Shown one piece after another: positions 1 through 9,851 of a stretch of DNA of 64,000 bases (position 1 is its first letter; each line of letters starts with the position of its first letter). The notes beneath the pieces are model-generated. The model was given only the letters and a program-made list of their open reading frames with translations. It was not told where the DNA came from and made no database searches. The position numbers and the translations under genes are program-made. The DNA is from Streptomyces sp. NBC_00162 (GTDB lineage Bacteria; Actinomycetota; Actinomycetes; Streptomycetales; Streptomycetaceae): assembly GCF_024611995.1 (NCBI RefSeq), contig NZ_CP102509.1:2480001-2544000 (forward strand), written 5' to 3'.

Positions 1-201
1 GTGACGGAGAAGGGGGCCGGCACCCACGGAGTCTTCGGCGGACGCAATGACTGCGTGGACCGTCACGTGGAGCGGTATCTGCTGACAGGTGACACCTCGG
101 GGTGGCGTGTCACGTGTGCGCCGCATCCGGAGCCCGCACCGGTGTCGCTGGACGACCGGGCAGCACGTGCCCAGGGGGCAGTGCTGCCGCCAGTCGTCTG
201 A
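1..201 (+). CDS. C-terminal fragment of a TAP-type alpha/beta hydrolase (cut by window edge)
   Basis: The reading frame is open from the first base and ends at TGA 199-201. The fragment carries HGVFGGRNDC followed by a helix like VERYLLTG and a CAPHPEP tail. This is the usual end of the TAP-like C-terminal domain of secreted tripeptidyl-aminopeptidase-type hydrolases, in which the His of the catalytic triad comes from a GHG-type motif. The complete homologue at 5227-6939 has the same layout in this part. The gene begins outside the window, so signal peptide and nucleophile cannot be seen and the GTG at position 1 should not be taken as its start. Confidence 0.7.
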   Translation: MTEKGAGTHGVFGGRNDCVDRHVERYLLTGDTSGWRVTCAPHPEPAPVSLDDRAARAQGAVLPPVV

Positions 202-313
202 ACTTCCGGGCGGGATCTCCGGCTGCGTCGTTTCGGGGGCAGGGCCTCCCGATCCGCCGGAAGCCACTCTTGTGTCACGAGTGATCCTCCGGCCCTTCCC
301 CCCAGGGGAGGTA

Positions 314-1027
314 TCAGGCGAGCCCGGCCACCAGATCGGCGACGGACTTGCGGCGTCCGGTGTAGAAGGGCACCTCTTCACGGACGTGCATACGGGCCTC
401 GGAGGCACGCAGGTGACGCATGAGGTCGACGATGCGGTAGAGCTCGTCGGCCTCGAAGGCCAGCAGCCACTCGTAGTCGCCCAGGGAGAACGAGGCGACG
501 GTGTTGGCGCGCACGTCCGGGTAACCGCGGGCCATCTTGCCGTGGTCGGCGAGCATACGGCGACGGTCCTCGTCGGGCAGCAGGTACCAGTCGTAACTGC
601 GCACGAAGGGGTACACGCTGACGTAGTCGCGGGCGGTCTCGTCGGCCAGGAAGGCCGGGATGTGCGACTTGTTGAACTCGGCCGGGCGGTGCAGGGCCAT
701 GTTCGACCAGACCGGCTCCAAGGCGCGGCCCAGCTTGGTGCGGCGGAACAGGTTGTACGCGGTCTGCAGCTCGTCCGCGGTCTCCGCGTGCCACCAGATC
801 ATGACGTCCGCGTCGGCGCGCAGGCCGGAGACGTCATAGGTGCCGCGGACGGTGATGTCCTTGGCTGCCAGCTGGTCGAACAGCTCCTGGACCTCGTCGG
901 CGAAGCCGGCGCGGTCCTCCGGGAGGACGTCCTTCAGCTTGAAGACGGACCACAGGGTGTAGCGGATGACCTCGTTGAGGTCCTTCGCCTTCTTCCCCGC
1001 GTTGGGAATCTTCTCTGGTGCAGTCAT
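314..1027 (-). CDS. hemQ: Coproheme decarboxylase HemQ
   Basis: Chlorite-dismutase-family enzyme of the coproporphyrin-dependent haem pathway. It oxidatively decarboxylates two propionates of coproheme to give haem b, in the cytosol. The 237-residue protein shows the conserved tyrosine Y139 in [10 protein letters not shown] and the proximal haem histidine H162 in DHGKMAR. The ATG at 1027 is preferred because it lies 4 nt after the hemY stop; the in-frame ATG at 1084 lies inside hemY. The gene is almost certainly cotranscribed with hemY. Length and motifs are normal for the actinobacterial family. Confidence 0.95.
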   Translation of the reverse strand: MTAPEKIPNAGKKAKDLNEVIRYTLWSVFKLKDVLPEDRAGFADEVQELFDQLAAKDITVRGTYDVSGLRADADVMIWWHAETADELQTAYNLFRRTKLGRALEPVWSNMALHRPAEFNKSHIPAFLADETARDYVSVYPFVRSYDWYLLPDEDRRRMLADHGKMARGYPDVRANTVASFSLGDYEWLLAFEADELYRIVDLMRHLRASEARMHVREEVPFYTGRRKSVADLVAGLA

Positions 1028-1031
1028 GTGC

Positions 1032-2495
1032 CTATTGTCCCGTGTGCTGATCAGTGGTCTGCGCCAGGGGTGCCGAACCCGCACCGAAGGCGGCGATCAC
1101 CGCGTCCGCCGCCTTGCCCGCGCTGGCGATGCACGCCGGAATGCCCACGCCGTCGTAGAGCGCCCCGCAGACCGCGAGGCCGGGCAGGGCCGCGACGGCC
1201 GTGCGGATCCCGGCCACCCGGCCGAGGTGGCCGACCGGGTACTGGGGCAGCCCGCCCTCCCATCGGGTGACGGTGGAGGCCACCGGCCGGGCCGCGAGGC
1301 CCACGGCCGCGCCGAGGTCGGTGAGCGAGACGTCGACCAGTTCGGCGTCCTCGCGCCCCAGGTCCTTCTCGTCGCCGTGCCGGCCGACGGAGGTGCGCAG
1401 CAGGAAGAGCTCCGGATCGGCCCCGGCCCAGGCCCACTTGTTGCTGGAGAAGGTGGAGGCCTTGATGGTCCGCCCGTCGACGGGCGGTACGAGGAACCCG
1501 CTCGCGCCGCCCTCGGCGATGGCGGCGGGCAGGTCGGAGCGGCGGAAGGCCATGGTGACCAGGGCCATGGAGGCGTACTCGACCCCGCGCAGCTCGGCCG
1601 CGGCGGCCGGCGCGAGCCCGTCGAGCAGCCGGGCGGCGGGGCCGGCGGGGGTCGCCAGGATCACGCCGTCGGCCTCGATGACCTCCGCGTCGGCGACGAC
1701 CCGCCAGCCCTCAGGGGTACGGACGACCTCGCGGACGGGGGTTCCGGTGGCGATCCTGGCCCCGGCCGCGCGGCAGGCCTCGGCCACGGCGGCCGGGAGC
1801 CGTCCGATCCCGCCGTCGATGCCGGCGAAGACCGGACCGGCCGGCTGGGGCTGCGCCTCCGCGCGGTGCTGCAGTTCCCGTACCCCGTCGCCCAGCAGTG
1901 TGTGCGTACGGGCGGCCTCGAAGAGCTGGGGCACGGCGGCCCGCATCGAGATGCGGTAGGCGTTGCCCGCGTACACCCCGCCGAGCAGCGGTTCCACGAG
2001 CCGGTCGACGACCTCGCGGCCCAGCCGGGCGGCGACGTACTCGCCGACGGCGACGTCCTCGCCGAGCTCGGCGGGCGGCAGCGTGCGCTCGGCCTCGATC
2101 CGGGCGAGGCCCTCCGGGGAGAGCACCCCCGAGGCGGCGAGCGGCCGCAGGTCGCCGGGAACCCCCATGACGTGCCCGCGCGGCATCGGCCGCAGCGCGC
2201 CGCGGGTCCACAGGTGGGCGGTGGCGGTGGCGGGCGGCTGGAGGGCCGCGCCGAGGCCCACGGCCCGGGCGAGGTCCACGGCCTCGGGGCGGCGGGCGAG
2301 CACGGATTCGGCGCCGAGGTCGACGGGGACGCCGGCGAGCTCACCGGCGCGCAGCTTGCCGCCGAGCAGCGGGCCGGCTTCCAGCAGGGTGACGCGCACG
2401 CCCGCGGTGAGCAGCCTGTGGGCCGCCGCGAGCCCCGCGATGCCGCCGCCGATGACGACCACGTGCCGGGTCCGGCCGGGGCGATCCGTACGCAT
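1032..2495 (-). CDS. hemY: Coproporphyrinogen III / protoporphyrinogen oxidase (HemY/CgoX)
   Basis: FAD-dependent oxidase that removes six electrons from the porphyrinogen ring. In organisms with HemQ it normally acts on coproporphyrinogen III. An N-terminal dinucleotide fold [16 protein letters not shown] is visible near residues 12-27, and the 487-residue length fits the soluble Gram-positive type. The ATG at 2495 was chosen because it lies close to the FAD-binding strand; an upstream ATG at 2516 is possible and no strong Shine-Dalgarno decides between them. The next gene, hemQ, starts 4 nt after its stop, so two late haem steps are coupled. hemE lies 4.5 kb away as a separate unit. Confidence 0.93.
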   Translation of the reverse strand: MRTDRPGRTRHVVVIGGGIAGLAAAHRLLTAGVRVTLLEAGPLLGGKLRAGELAGVPVDLGAESVLARRPEAVDLARAVGLGAALQPPATATAHLWTRGALRPMPRGHVMGVPGDLRPLAASGVLSPEGLARIEAERTLPPAELGEDVAVGEYVAARLGREVVDRLVEPLLGGVYAGNAYRISMRAAVPQLFEAARTHTLLGDGVRELQHRAEAQPQPAGPVFAGIDGGIGRLPAAVAEACRAAGARIATGTPVREVVRTPEGWRVVADAEVIEADGVILATPAGPAARLLDGLAPAAAAELRGVEYASMALVTMAFRRSDLPAAIAEGGASGFLVPPVDGRTIKASTFSSNKWAWAGADPELFLLRTSVGRHGDEKDLGREDAELVDVSLTDLGAAVGLAARPVASTVTRWEGGLPQYPVGHLGRVAGIRTAVAALPGLAVCGALYDGVGIPACIASAGKAADAVIAAFGAGSAPLAQTTDQHTGQ

Positions 2496-2660
2496 GTCCG
2501 CTTCGTGCATGGACACATCGTCTCAGACCGATCACCGGCCGGGCACCGAGGCCGGACCGTGACCGCATCGGGATCGGCCCGGGACCGCCGAAGTGAAACC
2601 CGCGACGGGACTCTTTACGTCGAAACGGCAACACCAGCCGAAACTCGGGGGTTTGACACG

Positions 2661-3668
2661 ATGCGCACTCCGCACAGACAGCGCTCCGCGGCGGCCCTGG
2701 CCGCCCTGTCCCTGGCCGGAGCCCTCGTGCTCACAGGCTGCGGCGCCGACGGGAGCCGGGACAGCGCGAGCGACAAGGCGGCGGTCGCGCCCGCCCAGGG
2801 CAACAAGGCTCCGGAGGGTGCGAAGGGAGCGGCGGCGTCCGGTGCCGGCTCCGCCGACAAGAACGGGCAGCAGCCGGTCGCCGTCCGGCCCAACGTCATC
2901 CGTACGGCAACGCTGGGCATCGAGACGGAGGACGTCCAGAAGACCCTGGCCGCGGCGCGCACCGCGGCCGACGGGGCGGGCGGCTACGTCGGCAACGAGT
3001 CGACCAAACGCGGCGGGGACGGCCGGATGACCTCGACGCTCACCCTGCGGGTGCCGGGCGAGCGCTACGACGCGGTGCTCAGCGCCATGGAGGGCAGCGG
3101 CAAGCTCCTGCACCGCAAGGTCGACGCGCAGGACGTCACCGAGAAGGTCGCCGACATCGGCAGCCGGGTGGCGTCGCAGCAGGCCAGCGTGGCCCGGGTG
3201 CGGGAGATGATGGGCAAGGCCTCGGCGCTCAGCGAGGTGGTGATGCTCGAGAGCGAGCTGAGCCGCCGCCAGTCGGACCTGGAGTCGCTGCTGGCCCAGC
3301 AGACGGCGCTGAAGGACCAGACCTCGCTGGGCACGATCACGCTGGAGGTCTCGGAGCCGGCCGCGAAGCCGGTGGCGGAGGAGAAGAAGAAGGAGAAGGA
3401 CCCCACCTTCCTGGGCGCCCTGCGCGGCGGCTGGGAGGTCTTCACGAAGATCGTGCGCTACCTGACGGTGGCGGTCGGCGCGCTGCTGCCGTTCGCGCTG
3501 ACGGCCGCGCTGGTGGCGCTGGGGTTCCGGCTGTACCGGAGGTTCCGCCCGGCGAAGCCGAAGACGGGTCTGGTCCCGAAGAGGGTCGCGGTCCCGGCGG
3601 CCCGGCCGGCGCCTTCGACGTCGCCTTCGCCTTCGGATGGCGCCGCGGAGGCCGACGTACAGGACTGA
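2661..3668 (+). CDS. DUF4349 lipoprotein with C-terminal membrane helix
   Basis: 335-residue exported protein of unknown function. The N-terminus is a lipoprotein signal with lipobox LTGC, followed by a low-complexity Ala/Lys/Gly linker to about residue 75. Then comes a DUF4349 domain whose middle part is rich in Glu, Gln, Ser and Arg and looks coiled-coil. A hydrophobic segment VGALLPFALTAALVALGF near residues 275-292 precedes a basic tail, so the protein is tethered at both ends or only by the helix. DUF4349 proteins are widespread in actinobacteria; no reaction is known. It is divergent from hemY, with a shared upstream region of about 165 bp. Confidence 0.88.
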   Translation: MRTPHRQRSAAALAALSLAGALVLTGCGADGSRDSASDKAAVAPAQGNKAPEGAKGAAASGAGSADKNGQQPVAVRPNVIRTATLGIETEDVQKTLAAARTAADGAGGYVGNESTKRGGDGRMTSTLTLRVPGERYDAVLSAMEGSGKLLHRKVDAQDVTEKVADIGSRVASQQASVARVREMMGKASALSEVVMLESELSRRQSDLESLLAQQTALKDQTSLGTITLEVSEPAAKPVAEEKKKEKDPTFLGALRGGWEVFTKIVRYLTVAVGALLPFALTAALVALGFRLYRRFRPAKPKTGLVPKRVAVPAARPAPSTSPSPSDGAAEADVQD

Positions 3669-3726
3669 ACGCGCGTTCGGCCGTAGCGTGTTCACCATCT
3701 GACGGCGGTGAAGGGCGGTACGGACG

Positions 3727-5109
3727 ATGGCGGCGGAACGACTGGTGGTGGTCGGCGGTGACGCGGCGGGCATGTCCGCCGCGTCACAGGCCCGGCGGCT
3801 CAAGGGCGCGGCGGAGCTGGAGATCGTCGCGTTCGAGCGCGGGCACTTCACCTCGTACTCGGCGTGCGGGATCCCGTACTGGGTCGGCGGCCGGGTCCCC
3901 GAGCGGGACGACCTGATCGCCCGCACCCCGGAGCAGCACCGGGCCCGGGACATCGACCTGCGCACCCGCACGGAGGTCGTGGAACTCGACCTCCCGGGAT
4001 CGCGGGTCCGCGCCCGAGATCTGGACACGGGATCCGAATCCTGGACGGCTTACGACAAGCTCGTCCTGGCGACGGGCGCCCGCCCGGTCCGGCCCCGGCT
4101 TCCGGGCATCGGCGCGCACGGGGTCCACGGCATCCAGACCCTGGACGACGGCCAGCGCCTGATGGACACACTGGAGCGGACCGAGGGCCGCCGGGCGGTC
4201 GTGGTCGGCGCGGGCTACATCGGCGTGGAGATGGCCGAGGCCCTGGTCGGGCGGGGGTACGAGGTCACCGTCCTGCACCGCGGCGCGCAGCCGATGGCCA
4301 CGCTGGACCCGGACATGGGCGGCCTGGTGCACAGCGCGATGAACCGGATGGGGATCCGTACGGTCTCGCGCGCCGAGGCGACGAAGATCCTCACCGACGA
4401 GGAGGGCCGGGTCCGCGCGGTGGCCACCGCGGGCGGCGAAGAGTACCCGGCGGACGTGGTCGTGCTCGGCATCGGCGTGGAGCCCCGTACGGCCCTGGCC
4501 CGCGCCGCCGGCCTCCCGCTCGGCCCCTCGGGCGGCATCCTCACGGACCTCTCGATGCGGGTCCGCGGCTACGAGAACATCTGGTCGGGCGGCGACTGCG
4601 TGGAGGTCCTGGACCTGGTCGCGGGCCGCACCCGGCACATCCCGCTGGGCACGCACGCCAACAAGCACGGCCAGGTCATCGGCTCGGGCGTGGGCGGCGG
4701 CTACGCGACCTTCCCCGGAGTGGTCGGCACGGCGGTCAGCAAGGTCTGCGAGCTGGAGATCGCCCGTACGGGCCTGCGCGAGCGGGACGCGCTGGAGGCG
4801 GGCCTGCGCTTCGTGACGGCCACCATCACCTCCACCACCACCGCGGGCTACTACCCGGGCGCGGCGGAGATGACGGTGAAGATGCTGGCGGAGCGCCGCA
4901 CGGGCCGCCTCCTCGGCGTCCAGATCGTCGGCGGTGCGGGCTCGGCGAAGCGGGTGGACATCGCGGCGGTCGCCCTCACGGCGGGCATGACGGTGGAACA
5001 GGTGGTCTCCCTGGACCTGGGCTACGCCCCGCCCTTCTCCCCGGTCTGGGACCCCATCCTGGTGGCGGCCCGCAAGGCGGTCTCGGCGGTCCGCTCGGCG
5101 GGGGTCTGA
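3727..5109 (+). CDS. FAD-dependent pyridine nucleotide-disulfide oxidoreductase (CoA-disulfide reductase/NADH oxidase type)
   Basis: 460-residue flavoprotein. An FAD-binding GGDAAGMSAA stretch (residues 10-19) is followed by a single redox cysteine C47 in SYSACGIPYW, the signature of CoA-disulfide reductases and NADH oxidases. These use one cysteine rather than the paired cysteines of glutathione reductase. The second NAD(P)H fold VVVGAGYIGVEMAEAL lies near residues 159-174, then a GGD FAD motif and a C-terminal dimerisation domain. The likely job is thiol/disulfide or polysulfide reduction, but the substrate cannot be told from sequence. It stands alone, starting about 60 nt after the DUF4349 gene. 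Confidence 0.9.
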   Translation: MAAERLVVVGGDAAGMSAASQARRLKGAAELEIVAFERGHFTSYSACGIPYWVGGRVPERDDLIARTPEQHRARDIDLRTRTEVVELDLPGSRVRARDLDTGSESWTAYDKLVLATGARPVRPRLPGIGAHGVHGIQTLDDGQRLMDTLERTEGRRAVVVGAGYIGVEMAEALVGRGYEVTVLHRGAQPMATLDPDMGGLVHSAMNRMGIRTVSRAEATKILTDEEGRVRAVATAGGEEYPADVVVLGIGVEPRTALARAAGLPLGPSGGILTDLSMRVRGYENIWSGGDCVEVLDLVAGRTRHIPLGTHANKHGQVIGSGVGGGYATFPGVVGTAVSKVCELEIARTGLRERDALEAGLRFVTATITSTTTAGYYPGAAEMTVKMLAERRTGRLLGVQIVGGAGSAKRVDIAAVALTAGMTVEQVVSLDLGYAPPFSPVWDPILVAARKAVSAVRSAGV

Positions 5110-5226
5110 CCTCCTTACCCGTTCGGACGCGTGTCGGTTGCCCGGTGGCCCTGCCGCCGATGTCATGGCAGCGGGGCCCGTCGGCACGGCGCGGGGCCCG
5201 TCTTCTGCGTACGGAAGGGACCCGCG

Positions 5227-6939
5227 ATGCGCGGTACCGGCGTGGGCGTGGCGGCTGGAGCCCTGCTGGCACTGCTGTCGGCGGCCGGTGTGGCGTCGGC
5301 AGGCGGTCCGGGCGGCGGTGGCGAAGCCCTCCTGCTGCGCTGGCAGCCGTGCACGCGGCCGGCGCAGGCGGCGCAGGGGGGCTTCGAGTGCGCGGTGGCG
5401 AAGGTGCCGCTGGACCACGCCGCCCCGTCGGGCCGGACGATCGACCTGGCGCTGATCCGGCACGGGGCGGCCGAGCCCGGGCGGCGCGCCGGGTCGCTGT
5501 TCTTCAACCCCGGCGGGCCCGGTGGCCCCGGGACCCTCGGACTGCCCGAGCTGTACGGCAAGTTCCCGCAGGAGCTGAAGGACCGTTTCGACATCGTCAG
5601 CTGGGACCCGCGCGGCGTCGGGGAGAGCACGGCGGTGCGCTGCTTCGACACCGCCGGCGAGGCCTCGGCCTGGCACGAACACGTCCCGCCGTTCCCGGTG
5701 GGCAGGGAGGAGCAGCGGGCGTTCACCGCCGCGTACGCCGACCTCGCGAAGCGCTGCGAGCGGCGGGATCCGCAGCTGCTGCGCCACATCTCGACCGCCG
5801 ACACCGCGCGTGACCTGGACCTGCTCCGCCGGGCGGTGGGGGAGGAACGGCTGCGCTACTGGGGCATCTCGTACGGCACCCTGCTCGGCGCGACGTACGC
5901 GAACCTGTTCCCCGACCGGGTCGGGCGGCTCGTGGTCGACGGCAATGTCGACCCGCGGGCGTGGATGAACGGCGGCGCGGGCGGCGAGCCCGAGCCGAAC
6001 ACCTTCCTGCGCCTCGGCTCGCACCTCGGCTCCGCCGACACGCTCACGCAGTTCCTCGACCACTGCGGCCGCGCGCCGGTGTCCGGCTGCCCCTTCTCCG
6101 CAGGGAGCCCGGCGGCGACCCGGGCCAAGTACGACACCCTGCTGGCGCGCCTCGCCGAGCGGCCGGTCAGACGCTGGACGTACGCCCGCGCGGTGAGCGA
6201 GGTCCGCGGCGACCTGTACACCGTGCACCCGGGCTGGAACGGGACCGCCGACACCCTTCAGTCGCTGTGGGAGGGCCGGGCCCCCGACGAATCCCCGACG
6301 CCGTCCGGGCCCGCCCGCTATCCCGGGTTCGAGCAGTCGCTCGCGGTCATGTGCGCGGAAAGCCCCAACCCCGCTTCCCCCGGGCGCGACGCCGAGCTGG
6401 AGAAGCGGGCCGTGCGGCAGGCCGGGGCGCTCGGCCGGTGGTGGGCGTGGGCGAACGAGCCCTGCACGGCGTGGCCGGCCCGGGCCGCCGACCCGTACGC
6501 GGGTCCGTGGAACCGGACCACCGCGCACCCCGTACTGGTGGTCAACACGGTGCACGACCCGTCCACCCCGTACCGCGCCGGGCAGGCGATGGCCGCGGAG
6601 CTCGCCCGGGCCCGGCTGCTGACGCTCGACGGCTACGGGCACACCGCGCTGGACAACCCGAGCGCCTGTGTGAAGCGCCATGTGGTCCGGTACGTCCTGA
6701 CCGGGGCGCTGCCGCCGCAGGGGGCGCGGTGCGGGCAGGACACCCCGCCGTTCACGACCGTGCGGGAGCCGAAGTCGCAGGCCGCGTCACCCCGTCCGGC
6801 CGAGGCGGCCGGACGCAAGGCGCCACCGTTCACGTCCTGGCCGCTACGACCCGGCTGGACCAGGACCGTGGTGCCGGCCGCGGATGACCAGCCGATCCGG
6901 ACCTGGCCACCGGCCTGGCGGCCGGACCGGACCGGCTGA
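5227..6939 (+). CDS. Secreted TAP-type alpha/beta hydrolase (tripeptidyl-aminopeptidase-like)
   Basis: 570-residue secreted serine hydrolase. The ATG at 5227 opens a clear signal peptide (MRGTGVGVAAGALLALLSAAG then ASA), so the in-frame GTG at 5131 is rejected. The nucleophile lies in YWGISYGTLLG, preceded by an oxyanion-type FNPGGPGGPG loop, and the C-terminal TAP-like domain has GYGHTALDN with the catalytic His. Family members remove N-terminal tripeptides from secreted proteins or act as peptide/ester hydrolases; the actual substrate is unknown. The last 60 or so residues are a low-complexity Arg/Pro-rich tail. The fragment at 1-201 belongs to a second member of the same family. Confidence 0.88.
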   Translation: MRGTGVGVAAGALLALLSAAGVASAGGPGGGGEALLLRWQPCTRPAQAAQGGFECAVAKVPLDHAAPSGRTIDLALIRHGAAEPGRRAGSLFFNPGGPGGPGTLGLPELYGKFPQELKDRFDIVSWDPRGVGESTAVRCFDTAGEASAWHEHVPPFPVGREEQRAFTAAYADLAKRCERRDPQLLRHISTADTARDLDLLRRAVGEERLRYWGISYGTLLGATYANLFPDRVGRLVVDGNVDPRAWMNGGAGGEPEPNTFLRLGSHLGSADTLTQFLDHCGRAPVSGCPFSAGSPAATRAKYDTLLARLAERPVRRWTYARAVSEVRGDLYTVHPGWNGTADTLQSLWEGRAPDESPTPSGPARYPGFEQSLAVMCAESPNPASPGRDAELEKRAVRQAGALGRWWAWANEPCTAWPARAADPYAGPWNRTTAHPVLVVNTVHDPSTPYRAGQAMAAELARARLLTLDGYGHTALDNPSACVKRHVVRYVLTGALPPQGARCGQDTPPFTTVREPKSQAASPRPAEAAGRKAPPFTSWPLRPGWTRTVVPAADDQPIRTWPPAWRPDRTG

Positions 6940-6962
6940 TGTCACCCTTTGGATCTTGCCCG

Positions 6963-6991
6963 GCTCAGCGGGCCGTTGCTCAGCGGGCCGT
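6963..6991. repeat. Tandem duplication at the 3' end of hemE
   Basis: The 14-mer GCTCAGCGGGCCGT occurs at 6963-6976 and again at 6978-6991, one base apart. The second copy contains the hemE stop codon and last codons, so the first is an echo just downstream of the stop. It looks like a replication-slippage duplication with no coding effect. Confidence 0.8.
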
Positions 6992-8044
6992 CTTGGTGTG
7001 GACGTAGTCCACCAGGCGGGTCAGGGCGTCCGGGTCCGTCGTCGGCAGGACGCCGTGGCCCAGGTTGAAGACGTGACCCTCCAGGCCGGCGGCGGCGGAG
7101 AGGACCTCGTCCGTCTTGGCCTCGACGGCCTCGGTGGTGGAGAAGAGCACCGCGGGGTCCAGGTTGCCCTGGAGGGCCTTGCCCGGGCCGACCCGGCGCA
7201 CGGCCTCGTCCAGCGGGACCCGGTAGTCGACGCCCATGACGTCCGCGCCGGCCTCACCCATCAGGCCGAGGAGCTCGCCCGTGCCCACGCCGAAGTGGAT
7301 CCGCGGGACTCCGTAGGAGGCGACGGACTCCAGGACCTTCGCGGACGCGGGCATCACCGAGCGGCGGTAGTCCGCCGGGGGGAGCGCGCCGACCCAGGAG
7401 TCGAAGAGCTGGACGGCGGAGGCGCCGGCCTCGATCTGGACCTTCAGGAAGGCGGAGGTGATCTCCGCGAGGCGGTCCAGCAGGTCCGCCCACAGCTCCG
7501 GGTCCCCGTACATCAGGGCCTTGGTGTGCTCGTGGTTCTTCGAGGGACCGCCCTCGACCAGGTAGCTCGCGAGGGTGAAAGGCGCGCCCGCGAATCCGAT
7601 CAACGGCGTGGCGCCCAGTTCACCCGTGAGCATGCCGATCGCCTCGGTGACGTACGAGACGTCCTCAGGGGTGAGGTCGCGCAGCTGTGCGAGGTCCTCG
7701 CGGCGGCGGATCGGCTGGGCGACGACCGGGCCGACGCCCGGCTTGATGTCCAGGTCGACGCCGATGGCCTTCAGCGGGACGACGATGTCGGAGAAGAAGA
7801 TCGCCGCGTCCACCTTGTGGCGGCGCACCGGCTGGAGCGTGATCTCGGTGACCAGGTCGGGCCGCATGCACGACTCCAGCATCTGGGTCCCCTCGCGCAC
7901 CTTGCGGTACTCGGGGAGCGAGCGCCCGGCCTGCCGCATGAACCACACCGGGGTGTGCGGCACCGGCTCGCGCCGGCACGCCTTCAGGAAGGCGGAATCG
8001 TACGTCTGACTCGGCTGGCCCTTGGGGGTCTCGTTGGCGCTCAC
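6980..8044 (-). CDS. hemE: Uroporphyrinogen decarboxylase HemE
   Basis: Cytosolic enzyme that decarboxylates the four acetate side chains of uroporphyrinogen III to give coproporphyrinogen III, the substrate of HemY. The 354-residue product has the N-terminal signature [16 protein letters not shown] and the conserved internal substrate-loop motifs expected of the family. The GTG at 8044 gives the usual N-terminus (VSANETPKG); a longer form from 8137 would add an Arg-rich stretch not typical of UroD. It is divergent from the DUF3000 gene with about 90 bp between them, as in other streptomycetes. Confidence 0.96.
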   Translation of the reverse strand: MSANETPKGQPSQTYDSAFLKACRREPVPHTPVWFMRQAGRSLPEYRKVREGTQMLESCMRPDLVTEITLQPVRRHKVDAAIFFSDIVVPLKAIGVDLDIKPGVGPVVAQPIRRREDLAQLRDLTPEDVSYVTEAIGMLTGELGATPLIGFAGAPFTLASYLVEGGPSKNHEHTKALMYGDPELWADLLDRLAEITSAFLKVQIEAGASAVQLFDSWVGALPPADYRRSVMPASAKVLESVASYGVPRIHFGVGTGELLGLMGEAGADVMGVDYRVPLDEAVRRVGPGKALQGNLDPAVLFSTTEAVEAKTDEVLSAAAGLEGHVFNLGHGVLPTTDPDALTRLVDYVHTKTAR

Positions 8045-8135
8045 GACCCAAATCTTCGCACGTATGAAGAGTTGCACGGCTCGGTGCGGGTGTCCCTGCG
8101 CCGTACGGGCGCTCATTCCGCCTAGTCTTCCCCGC

Positions 8136-8792
8136 ATGGCTGCGGCTCAGGGACGATTTTCAGATGGCGCTGACGGTATGGACAGCGCGAAGGAGAGCTC
8201 CGTCCCGCTCCCGTTCCGGCGGGCGGTCGACGGCTTGAAGAAGACGCGACTGCGTCCGGGGATCGAGATCGACCCCACCAAGCCGCCCCAGAGACTGGCG
8301 CCGCACGCCTATGCCCTGGAGGCGGCCGTCGTCGACGGCGAGGACGACCTGGCCGACGGCCGGCTCATCCTGCTCCACGATCCGGCCGGACACGAGGCCT
8401 GGCACGGGACCTTCCGGCTGGTGACACTCGTACGGGCGGAACTCGAGCCGGAGATGGCCGCGGACCCGCTCCTCCCCGAGGTGTGCTGGTCCTGGCTGAC
8501 GGGGGCGCTGGAGGCGCGCGGGCTGGCGTACGGGGAGGCGAGCGGGACCGTGACCATGGCGAGCTCGCACTACTTCGGCGGGCTCGCGGAGCGGCGGCCG
8601 GCGACGCAGATCGAGATCAGAGCCTCCTGGACGCCGCGCGAGGGCGTGGGCGGGGTGCCGGACACCTCGGCCCACCTGTCGGCGTGGTGCGAGCTGCTGT
8701 GCCAGATCGCGGGACTGCCGCCGGTGGGGCCGACCGACAGCGTCACGGGCGTGGTCTCCCTGCCACAGCGGCGCGGTCCGCACCACCCGTAA
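8136..8792 (+). CDS. DUF3000 protein
   Basis: 218-residue soluble protein with no signal peptide or membrane helix, matching the actinobacterial DUF3000 family that regularly sits divergently from hemE. The conserved core runs from [11 protein letters not shown] (about residue 23) through the acidic [22 protein letters not shown] segment to a Trp/Cys-rich end ([14 protein letters not shown]). No catalytic motif is recognisable. The ATG at 8136 is the first start after the hemE promoter. The function is unknown; only the conserved neighbourhood hints at a link with haem synthesis. Confidence 0.85.
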   Translation: MAAAQGRFSDGADGMDSAKESSVPLPFRRAVDGLKKTRLRPGIEIDPTKPPQRLAPHAYALEAAVVDGEDDLADGRLILLHDPAGHEAWHGTFRLVTLVRAELEPEMAADPLLPEVCWSWLTGALEARGLAYGEASGTVTMASSHYFGGLAERRPATQIEIRASWTPREGVGGVPDTSAHLSAWCELLCQIAGLPPVGPTDSVTGVVSLPQRRGPHHP

Positions 8793-9064
8793 CGGCGGGG
8801 CCGTCCGGCCGCTGTGGGCCGCGGCATCGGGGAACGGACGGGCGAAGCCCGCGAAGGAGTGTCGGAACGGGGCGTCCGTTGCGGGCTTCTGATCACCCTA
8901 TGATCGATCGTGCGTCCGAATTGCCCGAATTGTTACTCACCAAATCGTGATCATTCCCTAAAGCCGGGCGGGTGACGTGCCGAAGGAGTCAGTGACCATC
9001 CGCACGGTTCGCACCGGCTTCCTTCCCCGAGCCGGCCGTCCCGCCACTCCCCCAGGAGGCCTAG

Positions 9065-9727
9065 GTGTCCGTTCTTCTCGAGCAGCCCGCAAGCCTGGTC
9101 GCCTACCGCCCGAACAAGCCGACGGCCATGGTCGTCGTGGCCGACCCGCGCGTCCGTTCCACCGTGACCCGCCATCTGTGGGCCCTCGGAGTACGTGACG
9201 TGATCGAGGCGTCGTCCATCGCGGAGGCCCGCCCCCGCGTCGGCAGCCCGCGCGACATCTGCGTGGCCGACGTACACCTGCCCGACGGTTCCGGTCTCAC
9301 CCTGCTCTCCGAGACCCGCGCCGCGGGCTGGCCCAACGGACTGGCCCTGTCCGCCGCCGACGACATCGGCGCCGTACGCAACGCCCTCGCGGGCGGAGTG
9401 AAGGGCTACGTCGTCACCGGCACCCGGACCAACATCGGGCTCCCCAGCCGGCCCGGCGCCGCCCCCATCGGCGCTGCCGCCGCCCGTATGCACCGCCGCC
9501 CCCCGGGTGCCCCGAGCCACCCGGGCGGCTACCGCGAGCTCTCCGGCCGCGAGGTCGAGGTCCTGCGCCTCGTCGCGGAGGGCCAGTCCAACAAGGCCAT
9601 CGGCGTCTCGATGGGCCTGTCCGCCCTGACCGTCAAGTCCCACCTCGCCCGGATCGCCCGCAAGCTGGGCACCGGCGACCGGGCCGGGATGGTCGCCGTC
9701 GCCCTGCGGACCGGGATCATCCACTAG
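9065..9727 (+). CDS. Orphan NarL/LuxR-type response regulator with degenerate receiver
   Basis: 220-residue DNA-binding response regulator. The receiver domain (about 21-120) has D69 in ADVHLPDGSG as presumed phospho-acceptor and the switch Lys in GVKGYVVTG. However, the acidic pair near the N-terminus is reduced to D27-P28 (VVVADPRV) where relatives have Asp-Asp. A Pro/Ala-rich linker leads to a LuxR helix-turn-helix (about 158-220: LSGREVEVLRLVAEGQSNKAIG). GTG 9065 is set by AGGAGG five bases upstream. No histidine kinase is adjacent. Activity may not depend on classical phosphorylation. Confidence 0.9.
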   Translation: MSVLLEQPASLVAYRPNKPTAMVVVADPRVRSTVTRHLWALGVRDVIEASSIAEARPRVGSPRDICVADVHLPDGSGLTLLSETRAAGWPNGLALSAADDIGAVRNALAGGVKGYVVTGTRTNIGLPSRPGAAPIGAAAARMHRRPPGAPSHPGGYRELSGREVEVLRLVAEGQSNKAIGVSMGLSALTVKSHLARIARKLGTGDRAGMVAVALRTGIIH

Positions 9728-9754
9728 GAGCTGCCCGAGGCTCCCGGGCGAACG

Positions 9755-9769
9755 CCGGGGAAACCCCGG
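9755..9769 (+). terminator. Small GC hairpin after the response regulator
   Basis: CCGGGG (9755-9760), loop AAA, CCCCGG (9764-9769), about 30 nt after the stop codon at 9727. There is no U-tract. It is short for a Streptomyces terminator, so the assignment is tentative. Confidence 0.4.
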
Positions 9770-9851
9770 GAACCGTCCGCCTTTCCCTCTCGCGCCCGTC
9801 GACGGATCACTCCGGCGACGGGCGCGTCGCATCCACGGATACCCTTGACCG

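Noticed and set aside
5171..5202. Direct repeat GCGGGGCCCGTC (5171-5182, 5191-5202) as an operator
   Set aside because: Simple GC-rich repeat just before a secreted hydrolase; no symmetry or other support.
8977..9064. Longer start for the response regulator including upstream codons
   Set aside because: The upstream open stretch is in another frame and AGGAGG sits correctly before GTG 9065.
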